Shown: positions 49,839 to 60,038, numbered from the stretch's first letter. The stretch: 64,000 nt of DNA from Siderastrea radians (GCA_964017195.1 OZ024889.1:51242418-51306417); one strand, 5' to 3'. Translations and numbers: made by a program. Notes: a model not told the origin generated them from the sequence alone.

Positions 49839-50091
49839 TTCTTGGCTCAACAAACATAAGTCACTTAGGACCGGCTCAAAGCTAAGAGTGACGTCCTGTG
49901 GCCTCCCTTGACTTATATACCCTGTTTCGCGCAATGCACCATGGTCTATCTAAGGAGGGGGGAGGGGGGTCCCCCCACCTCTTCCCCTCTCAAAGCATGA
50001 TGGGTCTTTCTCTCATTGGTCTATTCCCTCCCACGTGACCCTTTTGGTTCTCTATAAAAAACCCCCTGCCCCATTCCATCTTTCACACTCA
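49839..50091. promoter_or_regulatory. Divergent promoter, inverted copy of 34431-34669
   Basis: It shares in inverted order ATGCACCATGG, a GGGGGGAGGGGGGTCCCCCC stretch, CCTCCCACGTGACC and TTTTGGTT-TCTATAAAAA with the region beside polB. Plus-strand TATAAAAAA at 50053-50061 serves ATG 50092; minus-strand TATATAAG serves ATG 49838. Confidence 0.85.
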
Positions 50092-50289
50092 ATGGATGAT
50101 CCAGTCCTCAGTCCAGAAGCCCAACAAGTGATTGATCGTCTACGAGCCTTGTTATCTCGACTCGAAAAAGACTTGGAACAGATCCGTTTCAAAGCTTCGT
50201 ATTTTGAACTGCTTCGTCTTCATAGTACCAAGCATCTCAGTCGGAACGAATTGGCTTTATTAACTTTGAAAAACTTCTACCGGTGGTGA
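50092..50289 (+). CDS. Small helical protein, paralog of the next gene
   Basis: 65 residues from ATG 50092, 31 bases after TATAAAAAA. S-P-E-A-Q-Q-V-I-D-R-L-R begins a helical segment, then F-E-L-L-R-L-H and a final L-T-L-K-N-F-Y. The same pattern (S-P-Q-A-L-Q-I-I-E-R-L, F-H-E-L-C-R-L) recurs in the following gene, so the two are duplicates. Its stop TGA directly abuts the next ATG. Function unknown. Confidence 0.65.
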   Translation: MDDPVLSPEAQQVIDRLRALLSRLEKDLEQIRFKASYFELLRLHSTKHLSRNELALLTLKNFYRW

Positions 50290-50505
50290 ATGGGCGATAA
50301 AGCCGACACTCCTGGCAAGGTCAGCCCTCAAGCCCTGCAAATCATTGAACGTTTGGGAGAGATCCGAAAACAAATCTTCGACCTGGTTCAACCTTTACGT
50401 TACAAGCTCACTTTTCACGAACTGTGCCGACTCCGAAAAGAAGGGATCATCACCCCCACCGAGTTTCAACTCTTGATCAATCCACTCTTTGATCCTTTCG
50501 CTTGA
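50290..50505 (+). CDS. Small helical protein, paralog of the previous gene
   Basis: 71 residues. ATG 50290 follows TGA with no gap (TGAATG) and its own stop overlaps the next ATG (TGATG, 50503-50507). It shares S-P-Q-A-L-Q-I-I-E-R-L and F-H-E-L-C-R-L-R-K-E with the preceding paralog. The tight spacing suggests termination-reinitiation on one transcript. Function unknown. Confidence 0.65.
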   Translation: MGDKADTPGKVSPQALQIIERLGEIRKQIFDLVQPLRYKLTFHELCRLRKEGIITPTEFQLLINPLFDPFA

Positions 50506-50894
50506 TGGCTCAACCCCCACCATGTGTGATCTGTTTGACACCTCTCGCCAATTATACCACGTTGAGGTGCTGTGGTCTTCCTTGTCATGTCGCCTGTGCC
50601 AACCAACAGAATGGTCAGCCCCGCCTATGCCCTACCTGCCATGTTCCTCTTGTCGTCCAGGAAGTCCTCCATGAAGACTGGAAAGAAGACCCGGAGTTTG
50701 TCCAGCATGTCAAGACCGATTGGAAAGACAATCCTATCTGGTATGGCATTTGCTATGAGGAAGGCCATGCCCTGCAAGGATTCTGGGGAGAACTGCGAGA
50801 TCCCTATGAGTCTCACCGCAAAACCCTCTACTTTCTGGGTCACACCAAAAGCCTAGCCATTGGACGGATGAAAACCTGTATCAGCTTCGCGTAA
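50505..50894 (+). CDS. RING-like zinc-finger protein
   Basis: 129 residues from ATG 50505. The N-terminus has a RING-like ligand series: C7-x2-C10, R-C-C-G-L-P-C-H-V-A-C (C22/C23, C27, H28, C31) and C42-P-T-C45. The usual H of C-G-H is leucine, so C27 may substitute or the finger may be divergent. The remaining 80 residues (W-K-E-D, W-Y-G-I-C, F-W-G-E-L) have no known domain. RING proteins are ubiquitin E3 ligases; large DNA viruses use them to redirect host degradation. Activity is inferred from the motif only. Confidence 0.7.
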   Translation: MAQPPPCVICLTPLANYTTLRCCGLPCHVACANQQNGQPRLCPTCHVPLVVQEVLHEDWKEDPEFVQHVKTDWKDNPIWYGICYEEGHALQGFWGELRDPYESHRKTLYFLGHTKSLAIGRMKTCISFA

Positions 50895-50986
50895 AAAAGG
50901 ACACCCCCCATGTTTGGATTTTTTTTTCTACTTGTTGTCAAATAAAAGATGTTGCATGACACTTTGTTGTGATCTTTATTCATTCT
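50895..50986. terminator. Facing poly(A) signals
   Basis: AATAAA on the plus strand (50941-50946) ends the three-gene RING transcript. AATAAA on the minus strand (50975-50980) ends the penton paralog 3 transcript. Confidence 0.7.
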
Positions 50987-52042
50987 CTACATACATCGTT
51001 GACTTTTTCTGGACAGTTCAAGGGTCATGATGGTTCTCCCCTGTTTAAATGGAGCCGGCTGCCCATCAGCTGTTTGAATATCCATGGCAATGGTGTCAAA
51101 GATGGTTTTGCCAAGAGGAAAATACATCCGTTGCCTGGTATCAAATTGATGATCGGTATTACCGGCATCCAAGGTACGTAAAAATCCTTTCTCTTGATTT
51201 CCCACAATGCTCTGGGACACCAGATCCGTGTAAATCATCAATTGTTGTTGTCCTTGTTGCGGTTTGACCGTCGGCGTACTGGGAAAGGGTTGTCGACTCA
51301 GATTCGGTCCCAAGAAGAAGTAATAATCGAAATCGGGGTGGGTAAAGCTGACGGAGACATGACCCAACGGGGGATATTTGGCCACAGGTCCGGTGGTTAC
51401 TTCCCATTTATGACGATCGTTGTAATCCACAATATGTTTCACCAGATAATTCTTTTCTTGCACCACGCGTTCACTTGCCGTTCCATCTTTCACCAATCCC
51501 ATCAAGCCAGCGAATTTCCATTCCATTTCAAATTCCATATTGGCCGGGATGAGGACATACAACGAATCTAATTCGGGGGCGACGCCCGTATTGGTGATTT
51601 TCACATAGGGTTGAGCCAGGTTCAGCGCGGCTAGTTGTTTGCGTTTGGCTTGATCGTCCACATCCATTTTGGCTATATCCATCATGACTTCCATGTGTTG
51701 TTTTTCCATTTCGTACCCAATGGCAATCCAGGCTTCTTTCAAATTGTGGTAATACCCGGGCGGTAAATAAATTTGTTTGGTGACTTTCAGGGGCGCCGTG
51801 TTATCCGCCCGTTTTGGCATGTATTTGATATCTGTTTTCATCCAATGTTTTTGACTGTCCTCTTGCGTCCAATTCTGCTTGGTTTGATCTTCCAAGGATT
51901 GATTAAACCCCGGGTGGGACATATGTACCAACGCCACTTCCCAATCATCTTCCACCAAATAATACGAACGAGGCAATCGTGCCGTAAATTTTTGACCCGT
52001 GCCTTGGGCTTGATCACTCAGGAGCGTGATGTAAACACTCAT
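50987..52042 (-). CDS. Penton-like minor capsid protein, paralog 3 (divergent)
   Basis: 351 residues. Start S-V-Y-I-T-L-L-S-D, then W-E-V-A-L-V-H-M-S-H-P-G (about 37-48), L-M-I-Y-T-D-L (about 275), I-V-G-N-Q-E-K-G-F-L-R-T-L and C-terminal R-T-I-M-T-L-E-L line up with paralogs 1 and 2 in the same order, at lower similarity. It stands alone at the right end with its own TATAAAAGG (52071-52081). A distinct vertex protein or a fibre-bearing variant is possible. Confidence 0.8.
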   Translation of the reverse strand: MSVYITLLSDQAQGTGQKFTARLPRSYYLVEDDWEVALVHMSHPGFNQSLEDQTKQNWTQEDSQKHWMKTDIKYMPKRADNTAPLKVTKQIYLPPGYYHNLKEAWIAIGYEMEKQHMEVMMDIAKMDVDDQAKRKQLAALNLAQPYVKITNTGVAPELDSLYVLIPANMEFEMEWKFAGLMGLVKDGTASERVVQEKNYLVKHIVDYNDRHKWEVTTGPVAKYPPLGHVSVSFTHPDFDYYFFLGPNLSRQPFPSTPTVKPQQGQQQLMIYTDLVSQSIVGNQEKGFLRTLDAGNTDHQFDTRQRMYFPLGKTIFDTIAMDIQTADGQPAPFKQGRTIMTLELSRKSQRCM

Positions 52043-52119
52043 GGTGACTACTCTCTCACTTAGAGTTTACCCCCTTTTATATTTAACCCACTTGGACCAT
52101 ATCAAACCCATATCTGGGT

Positions 52120-52406
52120 CACCCCCGTTCCCCCAATTGGACTTTGGACTTTGAGCCCGCGTTTTCTCAGCGGTTTTGCTTCCTCCTGAGCCCACGATCG
52201 CTTTTTCCGACTGCTCAGCGGTTTCCCATTCGAAAACACGTCACTTCCGGTTTGGGTCATGTGACTTCCGGTGACGTCACTTCCGGTTCCGATCATGTGA
52301 TTTCCGGTCACTTCCGGTTCCGGTCATGTGACTTCCGGTTCCGGTTATGACGTCATCCTTACATCAAAACGAGGCTCAGTTCTCCTAGTGATCCGACATT
52401 ACTACT
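52120..52406 (-). repeat. Right terminal inverted repeat (287 bp)
   Basis: Reverse complement of 29738-29965 plus 59 extra bases. It contains five CCGGAAGT (ETS-type) cores and several TGACGTCA/TGACGT (CRE-type) motifs interleaved with TCACATGA. Confidence 0.95.
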
Positions 52407-52412
52407 CATCCT
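52407..52412. other. Target-site duplication, right copy (CATCCT)
   Basis: Identical to 29732-29737 on the other side of the element. Confidence 0.93.
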
Positions 52413-54049
52413 TTACAAATGCATCGTATTTACTAAGTTGCTGCCTTAATTTACTTTCGGAGACTTTCAAACAAATGCAAATTACATTTTGAATTCAAAC
52501 AGCCGAAAAACAAATTTATTACCTTAAAACTTAATGGTTTTCTACAGAAATGGTCACAGGAAAAAACTAGAAGGGTTAATATCAGTGTGCTGCCGAAGCT
52601 GAGCTGTGGGAGATATTTTATAGACTAGCATAATGTATTTTCTTATTGAAACAACGTAACGCTCTAACTGTACCGCTGCCAATTTCAAGAGTCTCATTTT
52701 CCATAATCATTGATAAAAACCTTTAGACATTGTGTGTCTAAAATCATGCAATATTTTCAGGAGTGCGTTACCCGAGAATAATCTTCCTTAGGCTATCTAA
52801 GATTTAAGTCATATACTGTGTTGAGTTTTTGTTAGACCTCTTTAACGCATCGGATTGCCTGACTAAACCGAATCCAATACTGATTGCAGTTTCAACTGAT
52901 AATTGTTTGACAACCAAAATTTAACGCCAGTAGAGTTATTAATCAATACAAACAAGAATGACAACGCTTCCATGCACAATTGATTGATTGAACAGCAAGA
53001 ATTAATTTTCCAGTTAACCTGGCTTTTTTTAGCGAAGTATTACAACCTCGAACCGTACCGTAATAATAATCACGAACACAATAGTACATACGTGAAAAAA
53101 AGGCTCAGCGGAAGCACATTAACACTGCCGCAAAGGCAAACGAATTCAAAGGTTCGACGTTCTTTCTGTTGGGTACTTGTGGATATGCTTATGCGAAATT
53201 CTGACGTCGATCGTTCGTTCACCGGTTCATTCAAACATTCTTGCTTTCTCTTGAGCTAATGATTGTACGTGTGGTTAAAAACCAGGTACCCAACAAAAAC
53301 TTTGTCATAAACTTTGCACCGAAAACTTTACATAAATATGGTCATGGCGCTCCTTGCAGTTCTCATATTTACACGTCTGATATCTTAGTTTATTACAAGG
53401 ACAGCCGCTGTATGGATATGAGCCTTCCCTCACTCTGATTGGTTTCTAATAAGGTTCCGCTGTCGTGCTATCCACATATCCCATCAGTACACGGAAATGA
53501 TTTTCTTGGTTAGTAAATAAAGTCCTTCAATCTAGGAGCTGGCTGTGTAAACCAACTGATTCCATTCAATCTCGTCATACGTCGGAAGTGTACTGTAGAA
53601 TTAATATTTTCGTTGGACGTTTCAATTCAGCACGGAAGAGTTGATAATTATTTGGAAGCCGCACGACTGCGGCCCTCGCTTTTGAACATAAGACCAGTCT
53701 CAAACGAAAAGGAATTGTCTTTTTAACTCACACTGGGTTTCTAACAAATAATTGCAAGAACAGGAAAAATTTAGAAATGTTATGTTAACTCGCTCATAGC
53801 CCACATATTAAATAAATAAGTAAATTTTGGTCCTCCTTACATAGTCAGATCACACGAGCGAGTGTTTAATGGAGTCGCGTTCCAGATTGTTACTTTGAGA
53901 CGTGCTCACGCATGAACCGCTTGTAAATTTGATCACTTTCATCTGTATTTTGCAAATATCATTTAAGGTCAGCAACTTACAAACGTTAACAAAATTATAA
54001 TTTTTTGCATCCCAATAATCATAAGCGCGAGATTAGAACCTTATCATCC

Positions 54050-55061
54050 TTAAGGAGGCTCGCAACAGTTTTTTTGGCCTTGGAGTGTATCTTTTGAAGT
54101 CAAAATTTCGCATAGAAGATAAACTTCGATTTCCTTGATACTACACCACCTTTTCAACAAATGATCAAAGATTATTTTCTCACTGGTTTCCTAGCAACAG
54201 CTGTCACCATAGTAACGGTAATGGACAACCCCTCATTTTAAATAATGTCGAATATCTCGAAAACTAGTCAGACACTTTATGACGAAACTTGAACTATTTG
54301 AACTACTCATCCTACACAACTTGTGTGCGAAATTAGGGAAAAATCTGTAAGAGCGTTTTCACGTAAATCATGATTTATTTTCTACGGGCTGATTTTGGTC
54401 ATTCCTGCAAATTTCTCCAATATTTCAAGAAAGATAAAACTTAACACTTTCTCTTTTCAGTTGAAGGATCTTTTATGATATCAAAACATTCTTAATGTAC
54501 ATTGAGCTTCCTAGGTGGCTGCGATTTTAAGATATTTATATTTAAAAGCTGCTAACATGCAGCACAAATCAGCCAAAAAGTCCGTAATTTGCATAAATAG
54601 AAATATTTCTAAACTGCCCTTACAGATCATGTTTTCTCTTGAATTGATTGACGTTAGAATAATAATTCTTTTTGATGTTCCAGCAAGTTTTAGGCTGAAT
54701 AAACATTTCTGTTATTAGATAAGAAGGCTGAATCTCGGTCAGGTTTCAGTCGTTATTTACTTTCAACGAGCAACAGTATTATTTTGTTTTTCCTAGTCTA
54801 TTTCACGGTTATTCACGTGCAATGAATATTTTTACACGCTGCGCTTGTGTCCTCTCGTGCATTTATAATTCCTTCTCATAATAATAAAAAATTTTCGTCT
54901 TCTGAGCTTCTTCCTGGAGACTCTTTGCCATTATTCTTTAAATACTGACTGATGTTTTAGCTTTTTTAAATTACGGATTGCATACATGTTAACGCCCACG
55001 ATGGCATTACACTAAGGCCGAAAAATTACGAGAAACAAGCTCAGAAGACGAGCCTCCTTAA
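54050..55061. mobile_element. TTAA-flanked non-autonomous element (piggyBac-type MITE)
   Basis: TTAA-GGAGGCTCG at 54050-54062 and its reverse complement CGAGCCTCC-TTAA at 55049-55061 bound 1,004 bp. TTAA duplications are the piggyBac signature. No transposase frame is present. Confidence 0.7.
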
Positions 55062-55094
55062 ACACAAACGTCGTCTTGCAGTCCTCTTCTGTCA

Positions 55095-55290
55095 TGTGGT
55101 GAGAACGTTTGAATCTCTGGATGAAATCCTTAAGTGCGGCCGCTCAAATGAAAGCTACTAGTGAACAGAACGTTCGTTTAGTGCTGTTTATTATGTCGTG
55201 GAAGGTATTTCTAATCTTGAGCCTGTGAGTGAAATCCTCAAGTGCGGCAATTCATATGAAGCTGTTGAGTTGTCCCGTTTCTTGTGGTGA
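55095..55290. repeat. Diverged direct repeat of about 110 bp
   Basis: GTGAAATCCTCAAGTGCGG (about 55227) and TGAAATCCTTAAGTGCGG (about 55122), each followed by CAAATGAAAGCT- or CATATGAAGCT-like sequence, mark two copies. Confidence 0.6.
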
Positions 55291-56892
55291 CGTTTGTTTC
55301 TCCGTATTTGATCGAAAAGGAGGAAAATGCCTAATATCCACCTTCCCGTTACCTTGCAAGAAGAATACTGGGTCAATATAATCTACAGTCTTGGTGGGAC
55401 TGACTCATATAAACAACAGAAGGCTTCTCTTTCCATTTGACATTTTTATCATCGTTGCCCGTTTCGTCAACGCATTCACGTAAATTTTAATTTAGAACTT
55501 CCAACAACAGCATCGTCCACCTGCCTGCTTAAGCAAAAATTAAGAGTAAAATTCATCCTGTTGTTAACATGTTCGGTAGATAGCATTTGAAGTCGGGATG
55601 CAGGCATTTGTATTAAGCGCTAACAATCTAATCTAACAATAATGCGATCGTACGTAATTTTTAATTTTTGAATTTCTAAAAATGCCATTGACTTATGAAG
55701 AAATCAAATATTTATCAGTATTTGGATCACAGATTTTCTTTTCTAGTCGAAATGAGAGTTAATCCAAAATAAAATACTTTTTTTTTTCGCAAAGAATGTC
55801 AGGTTTACCCTTTGGTTCTTCAGGCGCGCGAATAACTATAAACTACATTGCGCGAGGCATTGGTTTTCGTTGATATTTAGACTACGCCCACTTTCTCCCA
55901 TTCATTTAATCTATATTTACTAAAGTCCCATTTATTACTTTCCGAGTTATCTTGCCGACTACAGTTTCAGTTATATACATTGTGCTTTCATATAGCTATC
56001 TTGGCTTTTTGCTCAATTCCGAATTTAGTTATTTTCCTGGGTGAGACCGCCTCTTCTAAAAATAAATTCGCATCGGTAAAATTAAAAAAGGAACATCACT
56101 TATAAAAATTCAATACCTTGGGAAAAAATTGCTTGGTTCGTCTCTGTTCATCAGAATCACCATACAAACAAATACATATTCTATGTAATTGCTATTTAGG
56201 CAGCAAACTCTGTTGATATTTCCGGTATCGACGGGAAATTAGTACGTCGAATAAAGATAGACGAGACGTAGGTTTTGGTTAATTCAAAACAAAGCGACCA
56301 ATATAATTACGTTATTGTACAAACAATCGCATATCTAAATTGAAAATAATAAATGGATAAAAATAAGGAAACGACTTTACGTTTTTACAAACCAAAGCGC
56401 ATTAAGGTTGTTTGATACAGGTAAAAAAAATTTAGACGATTTGCAATCACACTTACTGATTTTTTGCTTTGCGTGCGGCATTATATGTATTTCCTCATTT
56501 TGTTTTATATTCCCTTATACCCTCAAAGGCTAGGACAGCAAAACAATCATATTTAGTGAGATTCCTATTTAGTGTAAATCCAGCTGCGTCGATGTTTTCT
56601 CTGTCGAATTAAAATCTCTGTGGGACTTTACTAGTTTCAAATTATAACTGCTATTGAAAGAAATACATATATATCTATTGTTATAAACCAGTCTGCAGGA
56701 TGTCTTGCTGAACTGACCAAAACATGGTATATGAGTTAGCTTTATAAGCATTTTAAGCTCACCTATTGTTTCGTTTCCCACCCTCTTATAAAAGCAGTTT
56801 TGTCCTTCCTCCACAGTCGTTGATTCACTGTTGAGTTACTTGGTCCTTGGTAAAACTTCGTTGGGATAAGAATCGATATGAAGAACGGAAAG

Positions 56893-57420
56893 CGCACATG
56901 AAAGGTTCGAAACTCTGTAGATTCTATACACAGTCCTGCACTAACGAAATCGAAATTAAATCTACTACAATAGGAAGAAACTCGCTTGAAAGTTCCTTTG
57001 GTGTATGGAAATGTAAATAAACAACTTAATTAGAAACTAACTCAAAACTCGCATATCAGTTTCACGTATTCAAAACTACATCTGAGATGCAAATACAACT
57101 TACTGAACACTTTCTAAGGCAAAGAACATCGAACCAAAGCAAAGTAAAAGTTTCGAGCTAGTTTATTGAAAGCACATGAAAGGTTCGAAACTCTATAGAT
57201 TCTATACACAGTCCTGCACTAACGAAATTAAATATTATACATGGGTGGAAACTGGCTTGAAAGTTCTTTTGATGCATGAAAATGTAAATAAACAACTTTA
57301 GAAACTATCTCAAGCCTCGCATATCAGTTTCATATCTTCGAAACTGCATCTAATTCAAATTTGCTGAGGTGCAAATGGAACTTGGTGAACAAAGTTTCGA
57401 GCTAGTTTATTTAAGGGCTC
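56893..57420. repeat. Tandem duplication of about 270 bp
   Basis: Both copies run from CACATGAAAGGTTCGAAACTCT through CAGTCCTGCACTAACGAAAT, TGAAAGTTC and CTCGCATATCAGTTTCA to TTTCGAGCTAGTTTATT (first copy about 56893-57168, second about 57172-57412). Confidence 0.85.
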
Positions 57421-57858
57421 AGGACTGCCAAAAATATTCAAAAATATTATCTCCGATTGGCTGAAAACATTTAATTCCAATTATAAAATTTCCTTTCGAA
57501 TGTGATAACTTGAGTACATATTATATAAGAAAGGTTAGAGACAAGTGCTTCGAGAAATCCGCTCTATATTCTCCGAAAAATTACAAACAACACAAAAACA
57601 TTGCTATATGTGGAATTGTTCCAATAAAAGCTCATTATAGTCAAGCCAACTCCACAACATTTTAGTTGAAATATAGCTATAAATGACTGTTGCTAAACAA
57701 TTCAGTGTTATTTCATACTAGTTTAGACACTGCTCCGTTTAATTCGCCATCGTATATTTTGCCTCCGTGAGGTTATTTTTTCAATGCAAGTTTCATTACC
57801 TCGTCCTCCTTAATTCCGTCATTACGAATGTCTTTACTGCACATTAGGTGTCTCAGTT

Positions 57859-58809
57859 TCAAATCGAAAGGCAAGCAAAAAAGTGCCTAACTGTCTCCTT
57901 TACAGCCTGTCGCACTTCTTTGATTTTCCAGCAGTAAAGAACTGGATTCAACGAGGAATTTAGGTAAACAAAAGAAACCGCTATCCCTTCGGCTAGAAAA
58001 AGAGATGTTCTTAGCCCACGTATAGCGATAACTGTTGTAACTACAGCAAAGGGAACATAACATGTCATTAACGTAAGGTGAACCCATAATGCATTGAACA
58101 CTGTCTTCTTGTAACGTCCCATGTTTGGTCCGGTATTCCTCTTTGGGCCGGTACCAAGAGTGTCTTGTACTTGACTTTGTTGACGACGAATTGTGTGAAA
58201 TATTCTTGTGTAAGAATAAGTTGTAACAAAAATCTCTACCAGTATTAGCACGCCGCTTACGATGAAGAAGGCATCCAAGCTCCAAACGTAGAGAGTTCCG
58301 ACAATACAGCTTTTAAGCCAACAGAGAAAAACGACCACATGAACTCGCTTAACGGTCACGACTTGTCTGTATCTTAGGCCTAACAACAGGGCGAGAAGTC
58401 TGTCCACACTTATAGCAGACAACACCGCCAAAGATACACCTGAACATATCACAGTTACTACATATACTGAGTATTTAGCTACACGACAAAGGTCCCAATT
58501 TTCGTGCAAGGCTGACAAGACAAGAGTGATAGATATTGGTTGCGCAATGACGCCAACACAAAGATCTGTGACCGCAAGCGATCGTAACAACAGTTTTGAT
58601 GGCGGATGAAGAGATGACTCCTTTTGCAGGGCGACTAAAATCAGGCTGTTTCCAAGAGTAGTTGTAGTGGCGAGAAGAATATACAGCGGTACAACGACTT
58701 TGTAGAAGTGTAGGAGGTAACTGTTTTCCTGGTTATTGTCCCCACTCCAGTGCCGAGTGCAAAAGAGCATTCGGTTGTCAGTATGAGGTTCTCCACTTAA
58801 ATTGGACAT
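57859..58809 (-). CDS. Class A (rhodopsin-like) GPCR, intact
   Basis: 316 residues, single exon, ATG 58809. L-G-N in TM1, V-T-D-L-C-V-G in TM2, S-V-D-R-L after TM3, C-Y-V-P in TM6 and N-P-V-L-Y-C-W in TM7, followed by a short basic helix. The N-terminus (about 35 residues) has N-L-S, a potential glycosylation site. It is the same subfamily as B2, including L-H-P-P-S-K after TM1 and the missing TM6 tryptophan, but more distant than B1 and B2 are from each other. Opposite orientation to the array. Ligand unknown. Confidence 0.9.
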   Translation of the reverse strand: MSNLSGEPHTDNRMLFCTRHWSGDNNQENSYLLHFYKVVVPLYILLATTTTLGNSLILVALQKESSLHPPSKLLLRSLAVTDLCVGVIAQPISITLVLSALHENWDLCRVAKYSVYVVTVICSGVSLAVLSAISVDRLLALLLGLRYRQVVTVKRVHVVVFLCWLKSCIVGTLYVWSLDAFFIVSGVLILVEIFVTTYSYTRIFHTIRRQQSQVQDTLGTGPKRNTGPNMGRYKKTVFNALWVHLTLMTCYVPFAVVTTVIAIRGLRTSLFLAEGIAVSFVYLNSSLNPVLYCWKIKEVRQAVKETVRHFFACLSI

Positions 58810-59831
58810 CCTTAAATTTTATTCTGATCAGGATTTCATGTTCTGCGAAACCCAATACAACTGCTTTTTGGCAAGTAAGGTGTAACCGTTTGTGAAGTTG
58901 AATTTATTGTTTTAACTGATCAGTTGGAAAAGTAGCACAGAATTTTTAATTAAAGGATTTTGATTTTAAGACTGCATGAGCAGCCTTTCAAGGTGTGTAT
59001 TTTTAACACTTTTCAAAAGCACTTTATATCGGTAAGTTTTTAATTATATAAATTTTCTTCGTGTTTATGGAAGTTATTGTTAGTGTCTTGAGTGTCGAAT
59101 TTTCTTAATTAAAATACAGCACACACACACACTGGAAACAATGCATAGGTATGTTATCACGGAAAGCGTAGCTCGTATTAATTCTCACAACAATAAATAT
59201 TGACGACCGACAAGAAAAGACGTCCAAGGAAATATTCTGAACGATCCACAAAGAAATTAATTAGCCATTCGAGACAATATGTTTGCTGACATACAGCAAC
59301 AACACCTTAGAAAAAAAAGCTGTTCTTTTATTTTGATATCAGAACTTTAATAAAAGCATAGTAGGAAACCTGTTAATTTGAGGCCGGGCAGTTATCATTT
59401 CTAAAAATATCTATTCATCAATGAAAACACTTACTTTCGTGAAATTGGGCTAATACGAGCTTAACGTCGGATCGCGAGAAATAAGCCGAAATCCTAAAAA
59501 GTAGAATCCTTAAATGATTTCATGCCCCAATTACAAAATCAAGTTCACCCAATCTTTTTAATTTTTTTCCGTTTTAACCAACACCAGAAAAACACACACA
59601 CTAGTCACTAGGTAGTCCTCTAGTTCTCTCCATAAGCAATTTCCATTAAGGCCTGTCCGTGGGTTATTTATGTCGCGGGTTTAAAACAAAAGCCTGAAAA
59701 ACTGAAAAATCCCCTCAGCCACTACCTGAAAAGCGTACCATCTATGTCTTAGGCCACCAAGTACCTTTTGGAGCAATTTTGGAAAGATGTAAAACTATAG
59801 CGACGAAAGCAGTAAAGAAAAGTTTCGATTT
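58810..59831. other. Gene-free stretch
   Basis: No coding frame is supported. There is a short (CA)n near 59120-59132. Confidence 0.5.
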
Positions 59832-60038
59832 ATGTATTGCGCATGCAGTCCCTTAAGAATAGGTAATTATTATCTTTTCATCTGCAACTTTACTCCGACC
59901 ACGGGCATTCTTCTAGCCATAACACCTACAGCTGGGAACAGTTTGATCTGCATCGTCCTACACAAGGATTCATCTTTTCATACACCTTCAAAACAGCTGC
60001 TTCGATCGCTTACAATCACTGATCCTTGTATTGGATAA
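59832..60038 (+). pseudogene. GPCR 5' fragment (TM1-TM2)
   Basis: The frame holds A-G-N-S-L-I in TM1, V-L-H-K-D-S-S-F-H-T-P-S-K in the first loop and L-R-S-L-T-I-T-D at TM2, then stops. It is the same subfamily as the neighbours. No TM3-TM7 follows in any frame, so this is a truncated relic. Confidence 0.75.

Larger units (their letters stand above)
29738..52406. mobile_element. Complete Maverick/Polinton (adintovirus-type) element
   Basis: A 22,669-bp element begins with AG, has terminal inverted repeats (228 and 287 bp) and a perfect CATCCT duplication, and is richer in G+C than its host flanks. It encodes the defining Polinton set: protein-primed family B DNA polymerase, chromodomain integrase, A32-type ATPase, adenain-like protease, double-jelly-roll capsid protein and penton-like proteins, plus about 17 others. 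All hallmark frames are open. The inverted repeats look identical by eye apart from one 59-bp indel, which indicates a recent insertion. Whether it is active or makes particles cannot be seen from sequence. Confidence 0.97.
52413..57858. other. Gene-free host DNA right of the Polinton
   Basis: No coding region is supported. It holds a TTAA-flanked MITE (54050-55061), a short direct repeat (55095-55290) and a tandem duplication (56893-57420). Short open frames lack any motif. Confidence 0.5.

Noticed and set aside
29738..52406. Bacterial contamination or a phage for the GC-rich insert
   Set aside because: Eukaryotic TATA and poly(A) signals, chromodomain integrase, Polinton gene set and a host target duplication show an endogenous eukaryotic element.
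52984..56814. Several 60-90 residue frames in the right host flank
   Set aside because: AT-rich, no motif, no conserved duplicate; two overlap MITE or repeat sequence.
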